This document shows positions 1 through 5,393 of a DNA stretch of 7,151 nucleotides, piece by piece; within the stretch, counting starts at the first letter, position 1; each line of letters starts with the position of its first letter. The position numbers and the translations under genes were made by a program. Location: assembly GCA_023249815.1 (NCBI GenBank), contig JAHFBX010000144.1, positions 1 to 7,151 on the forward strand, read 5' to 3'. The stretch is from Candidatus Eiseniibacteriota bacterium (lineage in GTDB: Bacteria; Eisenbacteria; RBG-16-71-46). The notes under the pieces were generated by a model. That model saw only the letters and a list, made by a program, of their open reading frames with translations. It was not told the origin of the DNA and searched no databases.

Positions 1-1
1 G

Positions 2-973
2 CAGGCGGACGTGGACTCGCTGGCGGCGCACGAGGGGGGTGAGCGCCGCGCCACCGCGTCGTTCCTGCGCTATGTCGAAGAGGGCGGCAGTGGCACGGGC
101 GAGCGCATCGCGCTCGTCGTGGCGGAAGGCGACATCGTGGACGGGCGGAGCCGAGAGGGCGTATTCGGCGGCCGCTCGGTGGGCGACCGCACGCTCGTGG
201 ACGCGCTGCGCGACATCCGCGCGCGGCGCAGCATCCGCGCGGTGGTGCTGCGCATCGACAGCCCGGGTGGCTCGGGAGACGCCTCGGACGCCGTGTGGCA
301 GGAGCTGCGCCGGCTGCGCCGCGAGAAGCCCGTCATCGTGAGCATGGGCGACGTGGCGGCGTCGGGCGGCTACTACCTGGCCTGCGCGGGCGACGCCATC
401 GTGGCGGGTCCGTCCACGATCACTGGCTCCATCGGTGTCTTCGGTGGCAAGCTCAATGTGCTCGGGCTCTACCGGAAGTTGGGACTCAACGTCGAGACGG
501 TGCGGCGCGGGCGGCACGCCGACATGTGGTCCCCGTATCGCGACTTCGACCCCGAGGAGCGCGCGCTCTACCAGAAGAGCCTGGACCAGTTCTACTCCGT
601 GTTCGTCTCGCGCGTCTCCGAAGGGCGCCGCATGGAGCCCGGCGCGGTGGACTCGGTGGGACAGGGGCGCGTGTGGTCCGGCGTCGCCGCGTACCAGCGC
701 GGGCTCGTGGACTCGCTCGGCGGCCTCCACGAGGCGTTCGAACTGGCCCGCGAGCGCGCGCACATCGGCGCCCACGAGGACATCATCGTCGAGGTCTACC
801 CGCGGCCCCTCAAGTCCCTGCTCCAGCGCTGGCTGGGCGGCGCGTTCGAGACGCCGCAGCAGGAGGAGTCGCGCATCCCGGTGCTCAAGGACCTGGGCCG
901 CTGGTACCGCCTGGCCGCCACGCCGGCGGGCAGTCTGCTCGCGCTCATGCCCTACACGATCCGCATCGAATAG
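2..973 (+). CDS. sppA: Signal peptide peptidase SppA, C-terminal half (5' partial)
   Basis: This is a membrane-associated serine protease of the S49 family, which degrades signal peptides left in the membrane after secretion. The frame is open to the left edge, so the N-terminus lies outside the window and the GTG at position 11 is not taken as a start. Counting from the codon at 2-4, the visible 323 residues contain the family motif DSPGGS (about 86-91) and AASGGYY with the probable nucleophile Ser121 (codon 362-364). They also contain STITGSIGVFGG (about 138-149) and GRVWSG..A...GLVDSLGG (about 222-241). The layout resembles the second half of the long, two-domain E. coli SppA. The position 52 residues after the Ser, where the Bacillus single-domain enzyme carries its Lys, is Ala173. 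This fits a long form whose general-base Lys lies in the missing N-terminal half. A convergent cytochrome gene follows. The family call is secure; long form is an inference. Confidence 0.92.
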   Translation, partial: QADVDSLAAHEGGERRATASFLRYVEEGGSGTGERIALVVAEGDIVDGRSREGVFGGRSVGDRTLVDALRDIRARRSIRAVVLRIDSPGGSGDASDAVWQELRRLRREKPVIVSMGDVAASGGYYLACAGDAIVAGPSTITGSIGVFGGKLNVLGLYRKLGLNVETVRRGRHADMWSPYRDFDPEERALYQKSLDQFYSVFVSRVSEGRRMEPGAVDSVGQGRVWSGVAAYQRGLVDSLGGLHEAFELARERAHIGAHEDIIVEVYPRPLKSLLQRWLGGAFETPQQEESRIPVLKDLGRWYRLAATPAGSLLALMPYTIRIE

Positions 974-1023
974 CGCCTACTCCCGTCGCCTGGCCGATTC
1001 GTGAGAACGCGGACCGCAAACGC

Positions 1024-1051
1024 GAAGCGCACTCCACCGCGAGCGCGCTTC
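1024..1051. terminator. Possible weak bidirectional terminator hairpin
   Basis: GAAGCGC (1024-1030) and GCGCTTC (1045-1051) form a perfect 7-bp inverted repeat around a 14-nt loop. It sits between the convergent sppA and cytochrome genes, where a shared terminator would be expected. Neither side has a real U-run: the + side continues with ATTCGGTTCCGTTT and the - side with GCGTTT. The large loop also weakens the case. The rest of 974-1113 shows only a further 6-bp pair (GACGCG 1072-1077 with CGCGTC 1091-1096) and no gene. Confidence 0.3.
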
Positions 1052-1113
1052 ATTCGGTTCCGTTTCAGGCCGACGCGCCCCTCGCGGAGTCGCGTCAGCG
1101 GGCGGGCCCGGCG

Positions 1114-1509
1114 TTACTTCGCCTTGGCCTTGATCGTGTGGATGTACGCGATCATGTCCTCGATGTCCTGCGGCTTGAGCGTACCCAGCTTGCCCCAGGC
1201 GACCATGCCCGACTTGATCTTGCCGTTCGTCATGCAGTCGCGAAGGTAGGCATCGGTGCGCGTCGCGTCCCACGTCTTCTTGAGAGTCCAGTTGGGCGTG
1301 GGGTTCCCCGCGGCCTTGTAGCCACCCGACCCGTCGGGCTTGTGGCAGGCGACGCAGAGCGTCTTGTACTTGGCCGCAGCTTTGACGGGATCACCCTTGG
1401 CGGGGGCGGCGGGCGGGGCGGCGGTGGCGCTCACGGCGTACGTGGCGGCGCACAGTGCGACCGCAGAGAGCGCCACACCGACGGCGCGGAAGGACGGGCG
1501 GAACGACAT
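1114..1509 (-). CDS. Exported monohaem c-type cytochrome
   Basis: This is a 131-residue class I-like cytochrome c, probably a periplasmic electron carrier. Residues 1 to about 31 form a Sec signal peptide: a basic start (MSFRPSFR), a hydrophobic stretch (about 9-28) and an Ala-rich cleavage region near SATA-A. The single haem-binding motif CVACH spans 52-56, with Cys52 and Cys55 as haem attachment points and His56 as axial ligand. Met102 in SGMVAWG is the likely sixth ligand, as in MPAFG-type cytochromes, and DIEDMIAYIHTI (115-126) is the typical C-terminal helix. The ATG at 1509 is chosen because AAAGGAG lies 6 nt upstream; a longer frame running to 1686 would read through the promoter. Cys20 is not in a lipobox. 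The gene stands alone, convergent with sppA and divergent from the EF-G-like gene, so its redox partner cannot be inferred from context. The fold call is strong; the specific role is unknown. Confidence 0.9.
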   Translation of the reverse strand: MSFRPSFRAVGVALSAVALCAATYAVSATAAPPAAPAKGDPVKAAAKYKTLCVACHKPDGSGGYKAAGNPTPNWTLKKTWDATRTDAYLRDCMTNGKIKSGMVAWGKLGTLKPQDIEDMIAYIHTIKAKAK

Positions 1510-1515
1510 CGAGGA

Positions 1516-1522
1516 CTCCTTT
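1516..1522 (-). promoter_or_regulatory. Ribosome binding site of the cytochrome c gene
   Basis: AAAGGAG on the minus strand, 6 nt before the ATG at 1509. It is a near-perfect Shine-Dalgarno match and decides the start in favour of 1509 over longer alternatives. Confidence 0.85.
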
Positions 1523-1573
1523 CGGGGTGGAGAGAGCGCCGGAGGGAACCGGTCCAGCGCGCCAAACCGGATG

Positions 1574-1602
1574 AAATTAGTGGCGCGCCTGGACGGGGTC
1601 AA
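1574..1602 (-). promoter_or_regulatory. Sigma70-type promoter for the cytochrome c gene
   Basis: Reading the minus strand, a -35 TTGACC (1602-1597) is followed by a 17-bp spacer and a -10 TAATTT (1579-1574). The AT-rich -10 stands out in a very GC-rich background. Transcription would begin near 1567, giving a leader of about 58 nt before the start codon at 1509. The match is close to consensus; no experimental start is known to me. Confidence 0.65.
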
Positions 1603-1708
1603 CCGTCGTGATGGCTTCGCGATGCGAGCGGCGCATTCTTGACGGCCGCTGCACAGCCGGAATATGCGAGCCGCACTTCGGCGCACGCCTGCACGCGCGC
1701 GGCACCTC

Positions 1709-1738
1709 TTGACCCACGTGAAAACACGGTGCTAGCCT
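1709..1738 (+). promoter_or_regulatory. Sigma70-type extended -10 promoter for the EF-G-like gene
   Basis: TTGACC (1709-1714) is followed by an 18-bp spacer and TAGCCT (1733-1738), immediately preceded by TGC, an extended -10 (TGn) element. A small inverted repeat, CGTG-AAAA-CACG (1717-1728), lies inside the spacer. It could be an operator half-site pair but is too short to claim. Transcription would start near 1745, with a leader of about 85 nt before the GTG at 1829. Confidence 0.6.
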
Positions 1739-1816
1739 CCGTCATTGCTTTGAGTTACGCCGGGGCGCGTGTTCCGACTCCACGACCCGACGCAAGCACC
1801 CTGACGCGACGACTTC

Positions 1817-1823
1817 GGGAGGT
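1817..1823 (+). promoter_or_regulatory. Ribosome binding site supporting a GTG start
   Basis: GGGAGGT ends 5 nt before the GTG at 1829. It supports GTG as the initiation codon of the EF-G-like protein, giving an N-terminus MKEFATGHIRNVALVAH that matches the usual short lead-in to the P-loop in this family. Confidence 0.75.
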
Positions 1824-1828
1824 GCAGC

Positions 1829-3934
1829 GTGAAGGAGTTCGCAACCGGTCACATCCGCAACGTGGCGCTGGTGGCCCATCACGGCGTGGGTAAAACCTCG
1901 CTCGCTGAGGCCATGTTGTACCAGGCCAAGGCGACCAACCGCATCGGACGGGTCGCCGACGGAACGACGCTGCTGGACCACAGCCCCGAGGAGATCGCGA
2001 GACAGATGACGATCGACTTGGGGCTCGCGCAATTCGAGTTCAAGGGCCACAAGATCAACCTGCTCGATACGCCCGGCTACTCCGACTTCGTCGGCGACGT
2101 CTACAGCGCGCTTCGCGTGGCCGACTCGGCCGTGCTCGTCCTGCGTGCCGCCGCCGGCGTCGAGGTGGGCACCGAAGTGGTGTGGGAGGTGCTGAAGCAG
2201 GAGAAGTCGCCGCTCCTGGTCGTGGTGAACATGATGGACAAGGAGCACGCGAACTTCGACGCCGCGGTGATGAGCTGCCACGACCGCCTCGGGCTGAATG
2301 CCGTGCCGGCGCAGCTCCCCATCGGCGAGGCGGACAAGTTCCATGGCGTCGTGGACCTGATCGAGAACAAGGCATGGACGTTCACGGGGAAGGGCGCCGA
2401 CGAGAAGAGCAGCGAGGTGCCGATCCCAGCCGACATGGCGGACAAGGTGGCGAAGGCCCGTGCCACGCTGCTCGAGGAGGCCGCCACCGGCGACGAGCAG
2501 CTCATGGAGAAGTTCCTCTCGACCGGGGACCTGTCCGTGGAGGAGATCCGTCACGGTCTCTGCGAGCGCGTCGTGCAGTGTGACCTGGCCCCCGTGTTCT
2601 GCTGTTCCGCGGCCCTGAACCTCGGCGTGAAGGAAGTGCTCGAGGAGGTCGTGGACGTGCTGCCGAGCCCGCTCGATGTTCACGCGCAGCAGGCGAGCGG
2701 CACGAATGGCGCGAACAACGTCGAGATCAAGCCCGACTCGGCCGCACCCGTGGCCGCGACGGTGTTCAAGACGCTCGCCGAGGCGCACCTCGGGGAGTTG
2801 TCGCTCATCCGGCTGTGGTCCGGGCACGTCGAGCCGGGCAAGGAACTCCTGAACACGACGCGCAATCGGAGCGAGAAGCTGGGCACGCTCTACCATCTGT
2901 CCGGTCGTGAGCGCTCGGACTGTCGCGGCGCCGCGGCCGGCGACATCGTGGCCGCCGTGAAGCTGCGCGAGACGCACACCGGCGACACGCTGGCCGAAAA
3001 GTCTCGTGCGGTGAAGCTCGCGCCGCCCGACTTCCCGCTGCCGGTGGTCGCGGAGTGCATCCGCGCCAAGAACAAGGGCGACGAAGAGAAGATGGCCGTG
3101 GGGCTCGCCCGGCTGCACGAGGAGGATCCGACGCTGTCGCGGCATTTCGAGGAGAGCACGAAGGAGTCCGTCGTCCAGGGCATGGGAGACCTGCACCTGG
3201 AGATCCTGGTCGAGCGCATGAAGAAGCGTTTCGGCGTCGAGGTCATGCTCTCCAAGCCGCACGTTCCCTATCGCGAGACCATCCGGGGCAAGGCGGAGGG
3301 CGACTACCGGCACAAGAAGCAGACCGGCGGGCGCGGGCAGTTCGGCGAGGTCCACCTGCGCGTGGCGCCGTTGCCGCGCGGCGCCATGTTCGAGTTCGTG
3401 GACGAGGTGAAGGGCGGCGTGATTCCCCACAATTTCATTCCCGCGGTGGAGAAGGGCGTCGTGGCCGGCATGGAACGAGGCCCGCTCGCGGGCTATCCCG
3501 TCGTGGACGTGAGGACCACGGTGTTCTTCGGCAAGTACCACGACGTCGACAGCTCGGAGATGGCGTTCAAGATCGCAGCCGAAAACTGCTTTCACGAGAC
3601 CATCCTCAAGGCCTCACCCGTGATCCTGGAGCCGTACTCCGACCTCGAGGTGCGCATTCCCGAGGAGTTCCTCGGCGACGTGATGGGCGACCTCTCGAGC
3701 AAGCGCGGCAAGATCCTCGGGACCGAGTCGGAGGGCCACTACGTCGTGGTGAAGGCGAAGGTGCCCATGGCGGAGACCTACAAGTACGCTTCGCACCTGC
3801 GCGCCATCACGCAGGGACGGGGGCTCTACCAGGCGAAGCTGTCGCACTATGAAGAGGTGCCCCGCGAGCTCGCGGACAAGGTGATCGCGGCGGCGAAGGC
3901 CGAGCGCGAAGCGGCCGCGGCGCAGCACGGCTAG
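1829..3934 (+). CDS. fusA2: EF-G-like translational GTPase (EF-G2 type)
   Basis: A 701-residue protein with all five EF-G domains, expected to bind the ribosome at the translocation site. Approximate limits are G domain 1-282, II 305-395, III 403-475, IV 478-598 and V 600-690. The P-loop AHHGVGKTS (16-24) and SAA (260-262) are recognisable. Domain IV keeps YRETI (481-485), QTGGRGQFG (498-506) and the tip loop HDVDSSEMAFKIA (571-583), so ribosome engagement looks intact. The G domain departs from canonical EF-G in three places. Switch I reads RQMT (58-61) instead of RGIT. Switch II reads DTPGY (80-84), with Tyr84 where the catalytic His belongs. The NKxD motif reads NMMD (134-137), with Met135 for Lys. 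HxGxGKT and PGY are traits of the EF-G2 subfamily (for example Thermus EF-G-2); NMMD looks less usual. It is transcribed alone from its own promoter, not in a str (rpsL-rpsG-fusA-tuf) operon, which argues for a paralogue. Its cellular role is unknown. Confidence 0.9.
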   Translation: MKEFATGHIRNVALVAHHGVGKTSLAEAMLYQAKATNRIGRVADGTTLLDHSPEEIARQMTIDLGLAQFEFKGHKINLLDTPGYSDFVGDVYSALRVADSAVLVLRAAAGVEVGTEVVWEVLKQEKSPLLVVVNMMDKEHANFDAAVMSCHDRLGLNAVPAQLPIGEADKFHGVVDLIENKAWTFTGKGADEKSSEVPIPADMADKVAKARATLLEEAATGDEQLMEKFLSTGDLSVEEIRHGLCERVVQCDLAPVFCCSAALNLGVKEVLEEVVDVLPSPLDVHAQQASGTNGANNVEIKPDSAAPVAATVFKTLAEAHLGELSLIRLWSGHVEPGKELLNTTRNRSEKLGTLYHLSGRERSDCRGAAAGDIVAAVKLRETHTGDTLAEKSRAVKLAPPDFPLPVVAECIRAKNKGDEEKMAVGLARLHEEDPTLSRHFEESTKESVVQGMGDLHLEILVERMKKRFGVEVMLSKPHVPYRETIRGKAEGDYRHKKQTGGRGQFGEVHLRVAPLPRGAMFEFVDEVKGGVIPHNFIPAVEKGVVAGMERGPLAGYPVVDVRTTVFFGKYHDVDSSEMAFKIAAENCFHETILKASPVILEPYSDLEVRIPEEFLGDVMGDLSSKRGKILGTESEGHYVVVKAKVPMAETYKYASHLRAITQGRGLYQAKLSHYEEVPRELADKVIAAAKAEREAAAAQHG

Positions 3935-3950
3935 TCGTAACATCGGGGAA

Positions 3951-3972
3951 GGGCCCGGCCTCGGCCGGGCCC
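3951..3972 (+). terminator. GC-rich terminator-like hairpin after the EF-G-like gene
   Basis: GGGCCCGGC and GCCGGGCCC form a perfect 9-bp, all-G/C stem with a CTCG tetraloop, starting 16 nt after the stop codon. It is very stable but is followed by GCCTCGCG rather than a U-run, so it is not a classical intrinsic terminator. It could terminate in a U-independent way, protect the 3' end of the mRNA, or be palindromic DNA. Confidence 0.5.
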
Positions 3973-3992
3973 GCCTCGCGTCCCACTGTCTC

Positions 3993-4021
3993 GTGAGCGC
4001 TTGCGCTCGCGTGACGCTCAC
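3993..4021 (+). repeat. Nested inverted repeats between the EF-G-like gene and ruvC
   Basis: Two mutually exclusive pairings overlap. GTGAGCG (3993-3999) pairs with CGCTCAC (4015-4021) as a 7-bp stem around 15 nt. GAGCGC (3995-4000) pairs with GCGCTC (4003-4008) around TT. Only one can form at a time. The function is unknown; it may add to termination or lie in the ruvC leader. Confidence 0.4.
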
Positions 4022-4029
4022 CGCACAGG

Positions 4030-4044
4030 CGGGCCGGAGGCCCG
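4030..4044 (+). repeat. Small hairpin just upstream of the ruvC ribosome binding site
   Basis: CGGGCC (4030-4035) and GGCCCG (4039-4044) form a 6-bp stem with a GGA loop, ending 10 nt before AAGGAG (4055-4060). It does not occlude the ribosome binding site. No clear promoter is visible in 3935-4070, so where ruvC transcription starts is uncertain. Confidence 0.4.
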
Positions 4045-4070
4045 TGTCGCACCTAAGGAGAGGGTGACTC

Positions 4071-4613
4071 ATGCGCGTGCTGGGGCTGGATCCCGGGAGT
4101 CGGCGGACCGGTTGGGGCGTGGTGGAACGCCGCGGGCGCGGCCTGCACTACCTTGCCGCCGGCCACGTGTCGCCGCCCGCGCGGCTGTCGCTGCCCGCGA
4201 GGCTCCACGCCATCGCCCGCGAGCTGGACGGCGTCATGGAGCGCTTCGTGCCGGACTGCGTCGTCATCGAGGCCGCGTTCCATCACGCCTTCGCCCGCTC
4301 GACGCTGGTGCTCGGGCACGTGCGCGGCGCGCTGATGCTGGCCGCCATGGAACGCGGTCTCGAGGTGGCCGAGTACGCGCCGCGCGCCATCAAGTTGAGC
4401 GTGACGGGCCACGGCGGCGCCTCCAAGGAGAAGGTGGCCGCCATGGTGAAGCTCCAACTCGGGCTCGCGGCGCTACCACAGGCGGACGCCGCCGATGCGC
4501 TGGCCGGCGCGCTGTGCCACCTGCGGCGCGCGGACTTCGACGCGCCACGAAAGCCCACGCCTGCCAGACGGCGACTCCAGGCGCTCCTCGCGACGGCACG
4601 GGGCAGCCGGTGA
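4071..4613 (+). CDS. ruvC: Crossover junction endodeoxyribonuclease RuvC
   Basis: This is the Holliday-junction resolvase, a dimeric RNase H-fold nuclease that makes paired nicks in the junction held by RuvAB. The 180 residues match the usual family length of about 170-180. The four catalytic acidic residues are present: Asp7 in LGLDPGS, Glu67 in VVIEAAF, and Asp139 and Asp142 in PQADAADALAGAL. Phe70 sits where E. coli RuvC has its DNA-stacking Phe69. The SxLVLGHVRGALMLAA segment (about 77-92) and GHGGASKEKVAAMV (113-126) correspond to the dimer helix and the conserved G.G.A.KeqV motif. The C-terminus is basic (PARRRLQALLATARGSR), as is common for DNA binding. AAGGAG (4055-4060), 10 nt upstream, supports the ATG at 4071. 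It is the first gene of the ruvC-ruvA-ruvB-queA set, separated from ruvA by 102 bases. Confidence 0.96.
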   Translation: MRVLGLDPGSRRTGWGVVERRGRGLHYLAAGHVSPPARLSLPARLHAIARELDGVMERFVPDCVVIEAAFHHAFARSTLVLGHVRGALMLAAMERGLEVAEYAPRAIKLSVTGHGGASKEKVAAMVKLQLGLAALPQADAADALAGALCHLRRADFDAPRKPTPARRRLQALLATARGSR

Positions 4614-4703
4614 GCGTGGCGGGCCGCAGTGCGGTAGGGTGGTCCCTGCACATCCGTGCCCGACGCGGCGGCAGGCGCGGGCGGCGGACCGGCATGTTCG
4701 AGT

Positions 4704-4709
4704 GAGGAG
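4704..4709 (+). promoter_or_regulatory. Ribosome binding site of ruvA
   Basis: GAGGAG, 6 nt before the ATG at 4716. It decides the ruvA start: an in-frame GTG at 4656 would add 20 residues unlike any RuvA N-terminus. Confidence 0.8.
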
Positions 4710-4715
4710 CCCATC

Positions 4716-5393
4716 ATGATCGCCAGCCTGCGGGGAACGTTGCTCGACCGCGGCGACGGGTTCGTCATCGTCGAGGCCGCCGGCGTGGGCTACCAGGTTC
4801 AGGTCTCGACGAGCGCGTTCGTCGCCCTCCCCGAGACCGGCGCCGAGGTCAAGCTCCACACGCGACACATCGTGCGCGAGGACGCGCAGCTCTTGTTCGG
4901 CTTCGTGGATCGGGACGAACTCCGGCTCTTCGACCTGCTCATCGCCGTGAATGGCGTGGGCCCGCGGATCGCGATCGCCGTGCTCTCGGGGCTCTCGCCG
5001 GCCCGCTTCGCGCGCGCCGTGCGCGACGAGAACATCGCCGCCATCACCGCCGTTCCCGGCGTTGGCCGCAAGACCGCTGAACGCCTCGTCGTGGAACTGC
5101 GCGACAAGCTGGCTTTTCTTTCCATGCTGGCACCGGCCCCTGCGGGGCCGGAGGGTGAGCCGGACGAAGCGGCCGGCGGCACTGGCCCCGGTCGCGCGCG
5201 CAAGTCGCGCATGCTCGGCAAGTCCGAGCGCTACGACGACGCGGTAGCCGCGCTCGTGACGCTGGGCTACCCGGCGGCGCAGGCGGCGGACGTCGTGCGC
5301 CGCGTCAGCGAGGACGCCGGTGACGTGGCCGCGCAGGACCTGGTGAAGCGGGCGCTCGCCCTACTCGTTCGGCCCACGCTGGTGGCGCGATGA
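4716..5393 (+). CDS. ruvA: Holliday junction branch migration protein RuvA
   Basis: RuvA tetramers grip the four-way junction and load two RuvB rings that pump the DNA arms. The product has 225 residues and starts MIASLRG, close to the family's MIGRLRG. Domain I (OB fold, 1 to about 62) contains VREDAQLLFGF, with Glu55 and Asp56 at exactly the E. coli positions of the acidic pin that keeps strands apart at the crossover. Domain II carries two helix-hairpin-helix motifs, NGVGPRIA (79-86) and VPGVGRKTAERL (113-124). A flexible Pro/Gly-rich linker (about 138-168) leads to domain III (about 171-218; YDDAVAALVTLGYPAAQA), which contacts RuvB. LPETG at 39-43 is a chance match to a sortase motif. The stop codon overlaps the ruvB start (ATGA), indicating translational coupling. 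Confidence 0.96.
   Translation: MIASLRGTLLDRGDGFVIVEAAGVGYQVQVSTSAFVALPETGAEVKLHTRHIVREDAQLLFGFVDRDELRLFDLLIAVNGVGPRIAIAVLSGLSPARFARAVRDENIAAITAVPGVGRKTAERLVVELRDKLAFLSMLAPAPAGPEGEPDEAAGGTGPGRARKSRMLGKSERYDDAVAALVTLGYPAAQAADVVRRVSEDAGDVAAQDLVKRALALLVRPTLVAR

Larger units (their letters stand above)
1510..1828. other. Divergent intergenic control region (319 bases, no gene)
   Basis: This stretch separates the leftward cytochrome gene from the rightward EF-G-like gene. It holds one convincing promoter for each (1574-1602 on the minus strand, 1709-1738 on the plus strand) and both ribosome binding sites. A weaker plus-strand candidate is TTGACG (1639-1644) with AATATG (1661-1666) at a 16-bp spacing. 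The roughly 85-nt leader 1745-1828 shows no riboswitch-like or strong hairpin structure that I can recognise. Open frames crossing it lack a start signal and family features. Confidence 0.7.

Noticed and set aside
1072..1096. GACGCG/CGCGTC inverted repeat before the cytochrome stop
   Set aside because: A 6-bp stem with a 13-nt loop and no U-run is expected by chance in DNA this GC-rich.
1450..1452. Cys20 in the cytochrome signal peptide as a possible lipoprotein site
   Set aside because: The preceding residues (VAL) do not fit a lipobox, which needs Gly, Ala or Ser at -1. The Ala-rich region near residue 31 fits ordinary cleavage better.
295..1611. A 438-residue plus-strand frame spanning the sppA end and the cytochrome gene
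   Set aside because: It overlaps two genes with clear catalytic motifs in other frames, and its translation is Arg/Gly/Ala low-complexity.
1639..1666. A second plus-strand promoter, TTGACG with AATATG at 16 bp
   Set aside because: The -10 match is poor and the 1709-1738 promoter is better and closer to the gene. It is kept only as a mention in the control region.
1742..3595. A 617-residue open frame on the minus strand opposite the EF-G-like gene
   Set aside because: It is a shadow of GC-biased codon use on the other strand. Its translation is low-complexity (His/Arg/Leu/Val-rich), has no family motifs and no ribosome binding site, and the plus-strand frame is a clear EF-G relative.
4830..4844. 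LPETG, a sortase sorting motif, in the RuvA frame
   Set aside because: It lies inside the OB fold of a cytoplasmic protein, with no signal peptide, following hydrophobic segment or basic tail. It is coincidental.
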